From Tomocerus qinae (Eukaryota > Arthropoda > Collembola > Entomobryomorpha > Tomoceridae), in the NCBI GenBank assembly GCA_020055645.1, contig CM034548.1:2604001-2668000 (forward strand): a stretch of 64,000 bases of DNA, written 5' to 3'. The translations under genes and the position numbers were made by a program. Below are positions 26,801 through 41,800 of this stretch, piece by piece. Every line of letters starts with the position of its first letter. Within the stretch, counting starts at the first letter, position 1. The notes beneath the pieces are model-generated. The model did not search any database. It saw only the letters and a program-made list of their open reading frames with translations, and was not told where the DNA came from.

Positions 26801-29800
26801 GGGAGGTATCATCATAGGGGAGGTACTGCAATTCGGAAGGTTTTAATAAGGGTATAAATAACGTAAATCCTCTAATAAACGCCAGATCTCTAATTAACGC
26901 AAGGGAAATGACTTTTTGCCTAAGAATAAGCCAGGGGCGTTTATTAAAGAATTTACGGGAGTTAAGTAGTTTAATAGGAGTATAAAATGAAGAGCAGTCG
27001 AATTAATTGGAATAAACATATTTATTGGAGTAATTGGAGTAAATTATATTATTTATTAATTGGAGTAAATATACCGAGACACTGAATTTTTATCTGCATC
27101 AATGCTGCATGGTATTGGTAATTTACCTCGCATGCCCAAGCTCTCTCATATTTACCAATTTCGTCTTTTCATTGACTCCGGTTCATGTTTAAGGTTTAAA
27201 ATGAAGAAAAAGGTAGAATTATAATTGCAACATCAAGTGAACTTGACATTTCAATTTTTCACCGAAAAGCCATCTAACAGAATGATATAAAGAAAATGCA
27301 CTGCTACATATTAAGTACTAGACATGGAGAACAGATACGCAATTTGCTATGGTAGTAGGGAACGTTATTTTTACAAGACAGCACTGCAGAAAATATTTTT
27401 GAGTCCTGTCATCTGCAAACTAACCATTTTTCTGCCCAATTTTCTTATGAGATAATTTATTCAGGCTGCAGAGGATGTTTGCATAGGTAGGTTATATAAA
27501 ACATATGCATCCATCATGTCGTGCTCCCTAATTGATGTAAGCATGGCCCTATATTCTTTACGTTTATGTAGGTAACCTTAAACTGTATTACGTTTATGTA
27601 GGTAGCCTTAAACTGTATTACGTTTATGTAGGTAACCTTAAACTGTATTACGTTTATGTATTATGTATTACGCTGCCGTATCTCGAAGAATAAGTAGCAG
27701 ACGGGACATCGAATGTTAATGTTAAAATTAATTACATAATAATATAATAATACCAGTTACTAGCTGGTCGCACGGCCCAAGACCTGTAATAAACAAAGCT
27801 AGTGGGTTTACGATTACTAACCATATTTTTCCTGTCTTCCAGCAAACCATTAGGCCGGTTATCAAAAACATTCGTATTCGGTTTAAGCGCAAAAGTGGTA
27901 ACAACGCGATATAATCATTATTTATGAACTACAAATCCGGAGAGGTGATTGTTTACTGTCGAAGGCAGTTGCCAAGCGCCCCGTAGAAATTGTAGTTCAT
28001 ATATATGATTATGAGGAGCTATTTTTACCAAAGGTAACTTGCGAGGATGCTTGAAACGACGCTAATTCAAAGTGTGACTTATAATTATTTTTCGGAAAAC
28101 AGGCAATTGGGGAAGGGTCGCTCCCCTTAAGATATTACCCAAATTTCAACCAGAATTTCCAATTCTTGGTGGATATTTTCAATTTCATAAATAAAATTTC
28201 CCTCAATCTAAATCTCAAATTGAAGATTGGTATCCAAATTACCTTTAACCTTCCGAGGCCGACTCTGCTATTACCGTTTGCCAATATAGTAGATTTCATT
28301 GTGCATCAGCATCGCCGTTATCGATAATGTTTAAAAAGTCTAGAGAGAGTAATTGAACCGATATCAAAATATATGCGTTAGTCGTCGGTATCGATTTCAA
28401 TTTTTTAGTTTTTATGGGGATGTGGGGACGTTGACCAAATATTATTCGAAGAAATTGGCTTAATGTACTGTAATGGAGAATTTCCAGTTTCAGAATCTAT
28501 TGATATTTTTAAAATGAGCATGAAAGCAAGGTTTTTAAAATTATTTTTTAACGTTTTTGAAAGATCAACTAAAACTCTCAAAATATTGGGAAGTAGCTGG
28601 ACAAGCACATGTACTTTTAATACATCATTGCTCCACTCACCGTGGTTTTCGAAGTAAAAAAGATGTCACGTCAATCAGCAGAATATTCACAAAGGTGGAG
28701 CAGACACGTTGACAATCAATTTGCATAAATACCAAGATGTAAACCGAGGGAAGTTGGAAATGTGTACTTATTGATGTGGCATTCATATTTTATCGTTATG
28801 GGACATAATGAAGTTAACGATATCTAGTGCGGACTCGGTTGTTGTGTAATGTACATGAATTGACTTGAAAGATCATTTTTCGCAACCTTATAAAAGAGAT
28901 AGGAGGTGGTGATTGGAGAGCGACGGTGGTGGGTGATGATGTTCGGGTGACGATGACGGACTCAGGAACTTTGAACACAGAGATGCTCCCAATCGCTTTC
29001 AAGCTCCGCTTGTTTCTTGAGTCATGTCATTTGTAAGCATCATCAGTCACACAGATAAAACCACTAGGGTGCAAAGCACGTGTAAAATGTTCTCCTGATG
29101 CCTTCTATGCGTGGTATGTGATGTGTGCGAAGTAATAACATGATCAAAGCACAATGTAGGCTATCATATCAGCACTAGCAAGGCAGTGAAAGACTAATGC
29201 GGCTATCCAATGTCTGTCAGTCTCCGAAAATATTTCTCCAGCTCTACCAACTACTTACTCCAGCTCTACCTACGACATACGAACTGAATGCCATGACATG
29301 CATAATAGATCCTACAATTTCTGTTCTCCTATGCTAAATTCATTAAATTCAACAACCATATGCTTCCTTATGAGAAAAACCATGAAAATGCTTAATGTAA
29401 AATACATAGTGTAGTAAACTAACTACAACTTTCATTATCTACATGTTTTACCCCATTTATCCAACTTATTTTTTGAAAGGGCAAGTATGCCTCATAGAGA
29501 TAGGAGATAGGTACGTCTAAAGTATATATCATAAATAATTGAAGTGCAATGGTGGGTAACACTACCTATGACTAATTCCAGGTTTATGAAATTGTAAAAT
29601 TGCTAGTCTATCAGACAAATAAAACCAAGACTAATAAACCCGTGCTCAAGAAACTTGTAATTTTGAGAATTATACTAGATAAAAATCATCATAGTAGTGA
29701 ATAGTGTCTAGAATTTGTTCCCAACTCGTGTGACCAAACACTATAAAACCTTCAATTCAGAATTGGGTGAATATATATGTAGTGTTAAACTATTCACTAT

Positions 29801-32800
29801 TAGTGAAAGATGATAATTATAGAATTGATTATTTCGTTGGTTGCTGATAAGGACTCGACAACAGGGGAGGGAAAGTTTTTTGGGGCTTGTCCGGATAAAA
29901 CTTTTTCCCCTTATGGTTATATGGATTTTTACTATTGTGCAAAAATTAAAAACGAATTCATTGGTCACTTTATTGCTCAATTTCTTTAAACACTTTGACG
30001 TTTAATATTTTTAATATACATGTACAATAAATGGTAAGGACGAATCTTCTATATTATAGCCACAGTCTGGATAAAACAATAAATTTATCTATCTATGTAC
30101 TAATACATGGTAGAGTGAACCAAAATGCAAAATACACAAGTCATCTTTTCCAGGCCATTCAATAATATTTTAAAACTTATCTAAAATGTTAAAATATTTC
30201 GTGATCTTTTGAAATTCAATAGCAGTACTGGTGGCCTAGTTACACATTTATTTTTTTTATTTTCAATGGGCACATCTGTTAAATATTGTGAGATGAGGAA
30301 TAAAAATTATTCAGGTTGAATATCTAAATAAATATTTATCTTCTCATGAATTTCTGCATTTTTTTAAATTTTAGAATGAGATGATACTGGATGCGTTGAC
30401 TCATCTCGTCGGTCAGGGTGGTTCCCATGCCAGTTTGGCATCTTCTCTCAGGTAAATCAAAGTTACTATGTTATCTTATGTATTTTGCTCTATTGCTAAA
30501 TGACGTAGTGTTTTTATTTTTGACATAATTTGTATGCGTCATTACCAGCTATAACCGCCCAACCTTTGTGAATACAATTAGCTAATCGTTGTGACTTTCT
30601 GCTTTCTGTCGCTGCTTATTAATTGTGCTGCAATAATTTTGTTGAGAAATTTCGGTTCCTATATAATCACTGTTCATATTTCAGCACCAATAACGAAAGT
30701 CCAAAAGAGTGTGTTCAAAATTTTGGGATTTATTCATAGAATGTTTTTCCCACGTCATCGTTATATCGAACAATCACTAATCACGCATGGATTAAAACAC
30801 ATTAACCAAAGGACGAACTGCCATCCAATATCTAAATAATAGGTCTTGAAAATCCATAAAGTAAAGCACTGGTGGGAGATATCTCTGATTGTCAACTGAG
30901 GTATTCTACCAAGGGAAAGCAAAGTACGGAATATACTACAAAAGTATACTAGCAATATTTGCGTAACTTGAGTTTTCTGTCAAGATTTTCTACTTTTGAC
31001 ATGTCTACGCACAGGAAAGAACATTTAGTACAACGTTTTTCCCTCGCACTACCCAATACTACTAACATAACATAACATATTACACAAGGAGCCATAGAAA
31101 GGGTTTAATGCTAGTAAATGGGACTTTTACACAAACTTCGACTATATTTTGAACAAATACATACAATGGATATGGATACTATGCATTGTATGTATTCTAG
31201 CCTACTCTAACCTAAGTTGTATTTTATTACGACACCTACCTATTGCGGCTACCAGAGAAGTGAAAATAGGAGGATAAAAAAATTTATAGAACGAGCAAGT
31301 GAAAGTTTTCCTGAGTTGGTTCACCAAAAAGACATTATCATAGTTCAATACAAATCTTGTGAAATTTAGGTCATCAAAGTTGAACAGATCTTTAGGTATA
31401 GGGCGGTTTCAACATTCAACCTACATGCATACAGACCAGACGTGGGCGCCATCCCTACTTTATCCATCCAAATATGACCCATATCCATACCCATCCCCTA
31501 CTTTTATGTGATTTTAGGGATGGGATGGGAAGGGTAGCTACTTTCAAGCCAAGTACGGGATGGGTAGGGTATGTTTAGAATTACATTATATTCCGAAGTA
31601 AGCAGTGGGGATGGAAAGGCTTAGTGTCAAGTAAGTAGGGGCGAGTACGGTATGACTTGAGCTGAGCTTTATGTGGTAGGGATGGGTAAGGTATGGCTTG
31701 AACCTAGCTTAAGTGGTAGGGATGAATACGGGAAGGATAGCAGGAACCATACACTTACCTACTTACTTATTCGATCGTCTATAATATATGTTACCACTTA
31801 CGCACGTGGTATTCCAAGAAAAACAATACTACCACGATCTTTATTACTGTAAGGTCGAAACCAACAGCTCTATTTCTGATTGTTAGTAATTATAACTATA
31901 AGTCTTCCATTACGCACTTATTGACTACCAAAAATTGTCTTTACATAATTAACAATAAGCCAAATATTGTATTCAAGCTTTGCATACTTGAAGTATTTAT
32001 GTATGTGGTAGTTCATAATATATAATATATATAGTTTATAAGCTTATTTTTGTTTACTTTTCGTAAGTAAATAGTCAAATTCTGGGAACAAAATTAAATT
32101 CTATTAATAGAAAGGTTCTTGGGGGATTGGTTTGTTTTCTACTTTTACAGTATACTTTGTATTTTACAAAAAATTAACTTTACGTAAAACAACACAATGT
32201 ATTATATTGATCTTGTCTTTTGACCCTTACTTTCGGGATGGAGTACGGTAGGGTAAGGTATGGTTCCTTGCATCACAAGTTGAGTAGGGTAGGGTACGGT
32301 AAGACTCCTTACTTTACTGGATGATTACGGTAGGGTACGGTATGCTTTAGAATCCGACGGAGTGAGTATGGTAGGTATGGTATGTTTCCTTACTTTACGA
32401 GTTGGATAGGGTAGGGTACGGTAAAACTCCTTACTTTAATGGTTGAATACTGTAGGGTACGGTATGGTTCCTTACTTTACGTGTTGAGTATGGTAAGGTA
32501 CGGTATGCAAGTACGATAAAGCCCACCTCTGATACAGACAGTTAGCAGTTTTATAATGAATTACTTAATACCACTTGGGCTACTTTAGGCCAGGTGTTTC
32601 GACTTTTTAATAATAACTTTCAAAAATGTAGTAGAACAAAAGGTTGGAGCGCAATAGGGTAGATTTTTGTTGTAATCGTTTTTAGCTGTATCACAGAATT
32701 TTTGAATATTTTTTCAAAATCATGACAAAGTTACCTCCTCATTAGGGTCTACTCTGACGCAAAGGCCGCCCCGAAAACAGACCTCGCTGGAGTGTCTTTG

Positions 32801-35800
32801 GCAGGGGGTAAACCAAAAACATAGCTTAATCAGGGCTGGAATGTTAACCCTGAAGTAACTTGCACCGACTCAAATTGCTGCGGTGTATTAATGAACTCCA
32901 TGCTAATTAACAGGAATCTTATACATCATGGTAGCCTGTGTGGTGATACAGATGTGTAATAGACATTTTATATATTCCAATTAGGTACTGCTAGTAATTT
33001 TTTGGCTTCGGTGCTTTTCTACAGAAGGTTCAACCAAAGATTTTTGATCATATCTGGAAGTATTAGATTCCATTTCAGAACCGACCGTCTCGTGTGTCAG
33101 AGAAGCAGAGCGTGTGTGATGCCACAACCTTTCCTCTTTACACATGACTAACTGGTTGTATTCGCAGGAAATCCAGAATTTTTTGTTTCTGGTTTGGTTA
33201 CATTTTTCTTGTTCTCTTCTGTCAAAAGATGTGGTAAATACATAAAACGACGGTTTGTTTGGTAGCGTTTAGTAGAAGTCTGTCAATGGAAATCGGGAAG
33301 GAGAGAAGATGAATGAGTGAGGAAGTTACTACAGAGACACTTCTTGTTCTCTGAAGATAATGGCGGGTATCTTGTATAGATAGAAGTTTCTGTGATGTGA
33401 GTATCCCACAAAGGAGAACATCCGAAAGAAAAGAGAACGCTGATACTTAAGAGAGCTAGTGGGGCGGAAGAGATTCCGCAGCAACAGTGAATAGTAAAGG
33501 ACTGTTAATTTTCCTTGAACTGGGTCGGAGTGGTCCGCTTTCTATTGTTAACTGGCTAACTCAGTCCTCCCATGTCCTACAACTCAAAAGTTACTTCTTG
33601 CACCCCAGCCCCTAATCCGCCTTTCAATTTCAATACCCTCTATCGTGCTCACTCCAATATAAAACCTTTCTCATTCATAACATCTATGATGTTGAAATTG
33701 GTTCATCCTTATTTATCGCATAGTCATGCTTTTTGACATAATTTGACAATGTGCAGTTCACGGTGATGTATTATTTAGCGTTTAGAGAAAACCTTTAAAA
33801 ATGGTTGGTTTTTATTGGACCAATCCCGTAAGTTTGTGCAATTAAACCGAAAATTCGGGTTATTTATATCATATTACCTGCTAAAAATTAACATGCAAAG
33901 TAGTTGCTTTGCTTGCCCGAGTGTAGAAGGTGTTACCTACCCTGAAGGCTAGATAAACAGTATATGATATTTCGTAATGGTCACTCTGACATCTCACTCT
34001 GACTCTTTGGCCCCGCCGAAGAATATCCTAACGTGCCTTTAAGCGCTTACATTTACACCAGAAACTTAATCCTAGGTCAATCATGCAATTTCATTTAATG
34101 GCGTAAACCAAAACATGTCTACCGAAATCTGAATTCCAGTTTACGAAATTGAAGTCGAGAATATTAAATAAGTTTGCTATTACGAGGAAAATTCGTATTT
34201 CGGAAAAATGACATGGCTCTTAGTGGAGTATTTACGTTGGATCCACGTATGCATGATGGGAAGAGAATTGAGAAGAGCTGAATGGGATCTTTCATTTTAG
34301 TGATTAAAGCTGCTCTCTTATCTTGCTCGCTTTGAAACGCGTTTTCTTCCGGCTGGCAAGTCTCAGGCAAAAATTTAATTATATAGAGAGTAGTCCGCAC
34401 ATTTTGTACATAAAAGACATACATTGGGCCCTTCAGACGGTGCAGAACAAAACAGATAGTCGATTATGAGTTTCATTTGACATCTTTACTTCCCTGCAAA
34501 TTCTGTTGTGCCATTGTGCGTGTTGAGACCAGGCCTCCTCCTCTTTCACCGCCTTCAAATCGCTGTAGCATTTCCCGTTCTTCTTTACTTAGCCTACAGA
34601 AAGAACATGCACTGAATGACATTAATACTACTTCACTTTGCATTTTCGGTTACCTAGATAAAACATTTATTGCAAATCTCAACAACCTTTCACTTAGCAG
34701 TGCACTCTCACGATAGAAAATTACCTTATGACTCTGACATAAACCATCTTCCCGAAAAAACAAACTTAGGGTGCTTCTACGGCATGCTTTCTGGTTTACA
34801 GTGCTGCATGAAGTTATAACACAGATGTTGAGAGTAAAAAGATTATTATTATAACTAAATATTTTGCAAATATTTTTAAATAAACAAAATTCAGCAAATG
34901 TTTAAAATCTTATTAAACCGTACAATTCTTCCTATTGTTTCACCGGATTTTAAGTATGAATTAAAAGTTTACAAAATAGGACGGACATTTTTTGTTACTT
35001 TTGTCGTTGAATTGGTAGACTCTTTGGGGGCCTACAGTCGCCATTATCTACATAAATGTGTTTGTATGTTATGTCCAAGGGCGTATCCAGAAATCAAATT
35101 AAGGGGGTGCTTAAACATACGAGCTGATTATTCTTATGTATAAAACTACTTTTTATCAATTTTTGAGAATTATCTAGTGGGTTTTAGGAAAATTTAGGGG
35201 GTGCTTAAGCACCCTAGCACCCCCCCTAAATACGTCCTTGGTTATGTCCTTCATGTCTACCATAATTGTAAAAGATGTAATGAGTAAAGATTCTAAGCAC
35301 TCACCACGACAGACTTGGCTTACATATCCCAGGTCACTCCGATATAATATTACTCGATGATCTAAACGCTCCTTTACTCCCTTATAGATAAGCAACGACA
35401 ATGGGGTCAAAGAAGTCACTTACTTGCAACTTGCACTTGCAACACAACAGCAAGAGTCGTTGAATCCCCCGTAGTATTACTAGTCCTTTAATCAGTGGGT
35501 TGGCCCGAGTTGAGCTTGAACTGTTTTGCAGTGTCTCACTAGTCATACTGGCTAGAGACTAAAGATAGTATCAAGCCAGTGTCCAAAATAACAACAGCTG
35601 TATATGTATAATATTGGCCAATTGGATGTGGATCAGCTTTAAAAAATCTGTAGGTTCAAAAATAAGAACTTGTCCCTTCCGTTTAAGCTCAGTCGGGGAG
35701 TTTGGAATAAAACTAAAAGGCCCCATATCCTTAGATCAGGTAAGACTAATATGTCAAAATAGTTTTGGTTTGTATTATCGTGTAGGCGCGCCCGCCCGGG

Positions 35801-38800
35801 CGGGGTGCCCCAACTAAGATGGGGCTTAGTCTGGCTAAAGAGTTTGGTCAAACAAATACTAGTATAAGTGCAGTTACGGGTAGTTTGTGCGAATAATATA
35901 ATAATATTATGGTAATGGAAGTACAAGAAATGCTTTAAAATCATGCAATTAGGTTGGGGAGCCCCGAAACTGCAATTCTAGCTGTATGTAGGTGTGGTAA
36001 TAATCTAATTTAGAGTTTGATTGTGCTTAGTAGCAGATGGCACATACTATTTATGCAGATTGTTGTGGGAACTTCCTACTCATTCAATTGATGATCTTTA
36101 ATGCTCAGGGGCTATTTTAAGATCTGTTATATGCAGCTGAAGAAATTTAGCCCTTTCTGCTTTTGCGATTTCTACTTAGAAGTCAGAGATATCCGCAGAT
36201 AGATTGTGTCTACCTTTTGTTGAAAATCTGGTTAGGTTCCACAAAAACGTGAAAATTCTTAGTCAGTTAACTGTGAGCGGCGATTCAGAAATTCGAAAAG
36301 ATTTGAAGTGAAACAAAAGAAAGTTTCCACAACTTCTCAAATGCCTCTCGGGAAGGAGTGAGTGGGTAGAAAGCAGATAGGCATTTGAAATTCTGCATTG
36401 CAAGGATCTGATTGAGGCTGACTTGATTTGATTGGGGAAAACCGAGAGGGCGATGGGAAGCCTGGCAAAGAGAAAGTCAGTTCATGCAATGGAATGCTTC
36501 TACTATCAAGTCAAGTGCACAATTACGTCAATCGTATAGGGAATAAAATTGGAAAGAGTGGCCTCACGTATTCTACAATGGACTCATTAAAACTTGACGT
36601 GCAATTAATATGTTAAAAGTATTCAACTCTGGTTTTGAATGTAACCTAGCTAAGTAGTAGAAGTGCTTAACTGATTGAGTCAACCAATCAGCTTGGTTAA
36701 CAAAGATATGTATATTTAAATTCACAGGTTGGCTTATAGTTCTGTAAAGTAGATGTAAAAACGTAGTACACTAGAATTGTTTGCAATTTCTCCGCTTTTT
36801 AAACACAATTATATTTTTTAATGCATATTTCTATTGTGTGTGAAATGTGATTCAATTTTCGTAACAGCATTCAAATTCTGCAACGCACTGTGTATATGGG
36901 TATCATTCTTTTAAAGCTTTATTTTCAAATCAGAGTTGGCAGGGACAATGCATCAACGTTCTAAACATCTCCTCGTCCAAGCTACACATAGAAGAAATAA
37001 AGCCAACATTTTTCAAGCACTTTGTATGTAACCTGAAATGTGAAAGTCAAAGTGTCATCATGGTCTTTTAAAAATTAAAATTCTGTCCTCGAAAAATTCA
37101 AGACTCGCTCGATACAAGGGGCAGCTTACTGTACACCAGGATGTTATCTGATCTCACGTGTCGACTGAATATTAATGAATGTAATTGAAAGCGCCGGTCT
37201 AATATTGATTCCCTTAAACTACTCACCACCGTTCTTCAAACGGCATGAACATTTCCGTCTCACTTATTTTATTATTACCTATTTCTTTGGTATTTCACTC
37301 TGATGTACAACTTCTTTGGTCTTTATCTCGTAATCTGCAATGACCGTAGCTCATAATTTTTGCAAAACATTGATGTTATAAAGATGAGAACTACATTTGC
37401 CCTTAGTTATTGGCTTAATTCGCTGTAGATGCTTTGTCATGCCAAATACGCCTGGAAAGGAATTTAAAAGAGACGTCTCATGAGGGTTAATTAAAGGTTA
37501 AAGATGACTCATGAAGGTTAAAGGTGACGAATCTGAGTATCGTAACATTTTATTAAATATTTTTTCTTTTTTAAAAATTATTTGGGTGCACATAAATAGA
37601 ATGTGGAGCTTTGCATAATACTTACTCGTATATCGCTAAGTTGGCTATTAATTGCAATTTACATTTCACTGTCGAATGCTAAATGCTTTATAAGAGAAAA
37701 TGTAATTACTATTGCGTAATGTAAACGCCTGCAAATAAATGATCCGATTTATGTTTATCAATAAAAGTAGAAAAACGTATCTGTAGGCTGTAGTCGACAT
37801 GGAGATTCAATCCATTCCAATTAAAGCTTGCCCTTAATAGGAAGAGGAAAGATGCTTCATTGCCAATTCTCAAGTTTTCTGAAGCCCATCCCCATTCCTT
37901 ACTCGTTATTTTTGTTTTTAAGCTTGCACTGCCAAAATGTTCACCATTCCAATATTGAAACTACGGAATAGCCATGGTAATAATAATAACACTTGAACGC
38001 ACAAAAGTGAAATTCTCGGAATCTGATTAAACGCTCCTATGAGCTTTCCTTGAATGGCATTTGTTAGGCATATACTGATAAAAAGGTGCTATTAAGTCCT
38101 TAGTAATAATTAGAGATAAATAAAACTGCTAAAATCTGTATACACTCTCTACACCTTTACAAAACAAGCTGCCCTTCTTTACAAGATTTCGTGTATTTAA
38201 GATACATGTTTCAAAAAACTTATACCACTGACTGGATCTAATTTATCACTGGGTGCATTTAGAAATGGGTGCCAATTAATTTGTATGGCGCACACATGAC
38301 TTTTGTATGGGAAATTTTTTGACATTTAGTGTGACTTTGTATGGTGTGTTATGACTTACCTAATGAATTTGTATGGAAACAATGACCATGTATGGTGGTG
38401 ATAGTTTTTTATAAGCATGCATAGTATATCAATATATATCACCATAGGTTGATAAATTTAATCAAGTTTAAAAATATATTGTAGAATGATAAGACCCAAG
38501 TAGAAACTGAACAGTTATGTAGAAAGCATGGATAGTTAGTTATGTGTGTAAAATGAATTCAATGCTCTGAGCTCCGACGTTATCTCATGATTAGCATGTT
38601 ACCATCATTTTTCCAATCTGTACATTTCTTCTCCTCTGCATTTGTGTTTGCTTTATTTTGTTAAAACTTGCTTATGCGTGAACACAACTACCATGGCCGG
38701 GACCATTTACCTATTATGTTAAATTAACTTAATATTGCCATACAAAGTCATAAATTGCCATACAAAGTCATAAATTGCTATACAAAGTCATACTATCTAT

Positions 38801-41800
38801 TTTTAGCTCTCCCATACAAAAGTCATGTGTGTGACATACAAATTCCTAATTTCCCATTTAGAAATCATCGCTTCATATACTTAGTAGTAAGCTTTACCCA
38901 ATGTGTGGACCTGAGTGCCATTTTATTATGTGATCTGTTCAGTAAAACATTGATTATTATAGACGCATGCCATGCCATAAATGTCCATCCATCCACTTAC
39001 AATTACGCACTACGCAGATTCCTTAACCCATCATTCAAAATCAAATTTTATTTTTTTGTGCATTTTGCAAGAAATGATGAGTAAACTGTAACTGTGTAAT
39101 GATACAGGCTTATATCAGACTTCCAATTTTCGAGAATATTTTATAGAGACGTACATTTTCTTTTCAGTTCAATTTTGTATCCACTTCCTTATTCTTCAGC
39201 CGTCTAAAGACGGCTTACTTAGTTTCAAGCGACAGGAATTTTGTTGTAGGTAATTGTATTATGAGACATTTCCATTCAGAGCATAAGGCAAAGCTAATTT
39301 AATTGCATAGTGAAATATTGCTGGAGATCCTTATAATGCAGTTTAGGCGAAGGGATGAATTCAAATAGGGAAATATCTATTTGCTCATGTAATCTGCATT
39401 TTAATGCATTTACTTTTGCTTGGGAAGACGGCGAGTGCTGTACCCAGTGGTTACGATGATTCGCTGCGGGTTTTTGCTTTAGCAGCGGAGTAAGAACAGT
39501 TGTGGTGTCTATTAATCTATTATAATATACGTAGTAACTATATATACGGGTCTAGAAGCAGTATTCTAATTCGGTGTAGTGCGTATTAGGAGTACCTGTC
39601 ATTTATTATGGAATTCCAGCTTCCTCCCTAACCAACACACCAACAACTTTCAAAAAGCACCGTATACGCAGCTGTAACTTAATCCTCAACTTGCCTGCTT
39701 GCATGCATCTTGTGGCAATACTTAAGCCATATACTCCGTCCACAGACATACACAAAGAGCAAATTGTATAGGCTTAGCTATTTATTTAGTAATGTAATAA
39801 ACACTCGAGTACTCTAGAGGTACTACTACTTTAAAATACAAACTACCTATGGTGCATTGCCTTCTAGGACCAAGGAATTGCAAACTAGCCTTGTCAGTAA
39901 AAGATGAAGAATGGAGAATTCGTTTTAACAAGATATATCCCAAGTTTTCTTGAATAAGTATTATATCTGTAAAAAGCTATTTTGCACGAAATTCAATACT
40001 GTGATGAAAAAGGCATATTTTATTCTAATATTGTAATGCAAACAAAGAATTTTTATAACAGTTTCTACATAAACAAGTATGAGAACATAGTACAAATAGT
40101 ATGTCTTAGGATTTGAAGATTTTAGAATAACAATTTTAGTGTTTCTCTTTCAAAAGTAAAATTGGAAAATTAGCAAAATTAGCAAAATAATTATGCAAAA
40201 GTGAAGAAGGACTCAAGTAATTTAACACTTCCATAATAGTTTTTAATAGCATACTATGTAGAGTGTAGAGTACTTGAATAGGAGTGACCACTCAAATTCT
40301 GAAAATGTGACTATCTATGTAGGAAGTACACTCGTAAAAACTGCGTTGCAATATTTGCAAAATTAGAAGTCCACAGAATTAGAACTTTCACTTTTGATAT
40401 TATATACACGTTAGGACAAGTGCACTGTTGATCCATATATGAATGTAATTGTACTACTATGAAAATGCAGAGCCTGCATTAAATTACCTGGCATTAAAAT
40501 CGTGGTATGCATGTAGCTTTGTGGTGGTGCTTGAGGCTAAAGGAAGACACGGACGATAATGAACGAATTAGTTAGTGGCTATTAACACTTCACTGACAGC
40601 AAACTATTCTTTGCATAGGAATAAAAGTTCAGTTATTCTTGGAATACAATTAGATTTCTTGAAACTTTTCGTTCGATGAGCCAGCAAACTCATTTTTGCA
40701 GAAGATTCTGAAGATTAGGGTGATATCATGTTTTATTGCCGATTTCCAAAGTCTACCTGTAGAGAAACTTCGAATAATAACATTCTTCGCGCATTATTAG
40801 CCATACAAAGTTAAGTAAACAAAGCAGAGAAATAAATGCTCTCTAGATTTGCAAAGACGAAAGAATAGTTTATACTCGTTTTAGATCTTGTTGCTGATAT
40901 GACTGGAAAACTGAGTAGGAATGTGCAATACCCCACGATAGGATGTGCATGACATCAAGGAATCACATTTCCATTCTCACCCATTGAAACCATTCATCAC
41001 AAGATATCTGCATTATTTACAATCCGTATCAAATGCCTTTTATGTAGCAGACTAGCCAAATGTGTGAGCTACACACACTCGGAATAAGTAAAACGCATCG
41101 ACTATAAATAAATAGAATGGATTTTAGGGACGAGCGGCAAAAATGAGAAAAAGGCAGTTGTCGAAAGTTTTCAGAAGTAGCGAGAAGATTGTACGCATAC
41201 ACTCAGATAGCTAATGTAGTATCTGCAGTTCGTGATTAAATTATGCATTTCATTTGATTTCTTTTCAGAGAGGAGCTATCAAGGAAGGCCACAGCTGGAG
41301 ATGGAAACAGAGATCATGATGTCGATGGAAATTCCAAAGGGAAAGATTCTGTTGAGATCTGCAGTACAAAAACAAATTACTTTAGAGAAGCAGCACGTTT
41401 TCTCCAGGATAAATTTAAAGGTGAGTGTCTGTCTATTCTTGTCTTTCTGCCCTTTACGTTCCCTGGCAACTACTTAGTTGGTAAGCACGTAGAAACACAA
41501 AAATTCAAACGGCGGAATGAAGCCACTGAGAAACTTCTTGGTCGATAGTACCATCTTCTACTTATCACAACTATCTGTTCACGAAGCGAACCATCTAACC
41601 CGATCCTTCCACTGACGATTCTACGTGAACCACTTTCAATAATGCTCACAACGCTCCAAACAAACCTCTACTTCTGCTCTGCACTCACTGCTGTTATGTT
41701 TTCATGTTTTCAGTATTTCAAATACAATTATCAAAACTAGATGGCATCGATGAATTAAAAATGATTTTTTTTATTAATTTTGAATATTAAACATAGATTT

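Larger units (their letters stand above)
24861..30374. other. Intron 1, 3' part: repeats, no gene seen
   Basis: AT-rich intron after the LTR element. It holds a long-armed MITE-like element (26.04-26.65 kb), a small MITE (26.86-26.96 kb) and a 30-bp tandem repeat (27.56 kb). Near 30.05-30.24 kb is a remnant of a dispersed repeat also present near 51.6-52.07 kb and 61.3-61.43 kb, sharing a CTTTTGAA-TTCAATAG-ACTGGTG block. No coding exon was found in it. Confidence 0.5.
30452..41268. other. Intron 2: repeats, no gene seen
   Basis: About 10.8 kb. It contains a GGTAGGGTACGGTA minisatellite (31.4-32.5 kb), a hAT-like MITE with perfect 8-bp duplication (35.1 kb), a GC-rich palindrome (35.8 kb) and a long-armed element (38.3-38.9 kb). 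The remaining sequence is AT-rich and shows no exon. Confidence 0.5.

Noticed and set aside
27561..27660. Possible CRISPR-like array
   Set aside because: The repeats are contiguous 30-bp units without spacers, in clearly eukaryotic DNA.
28405..28657. Overlapping 64- and 67-codon frames on both strands
   Set aside because: No motif or splice-phase fit with the cyclase, and no recognised transposase block.
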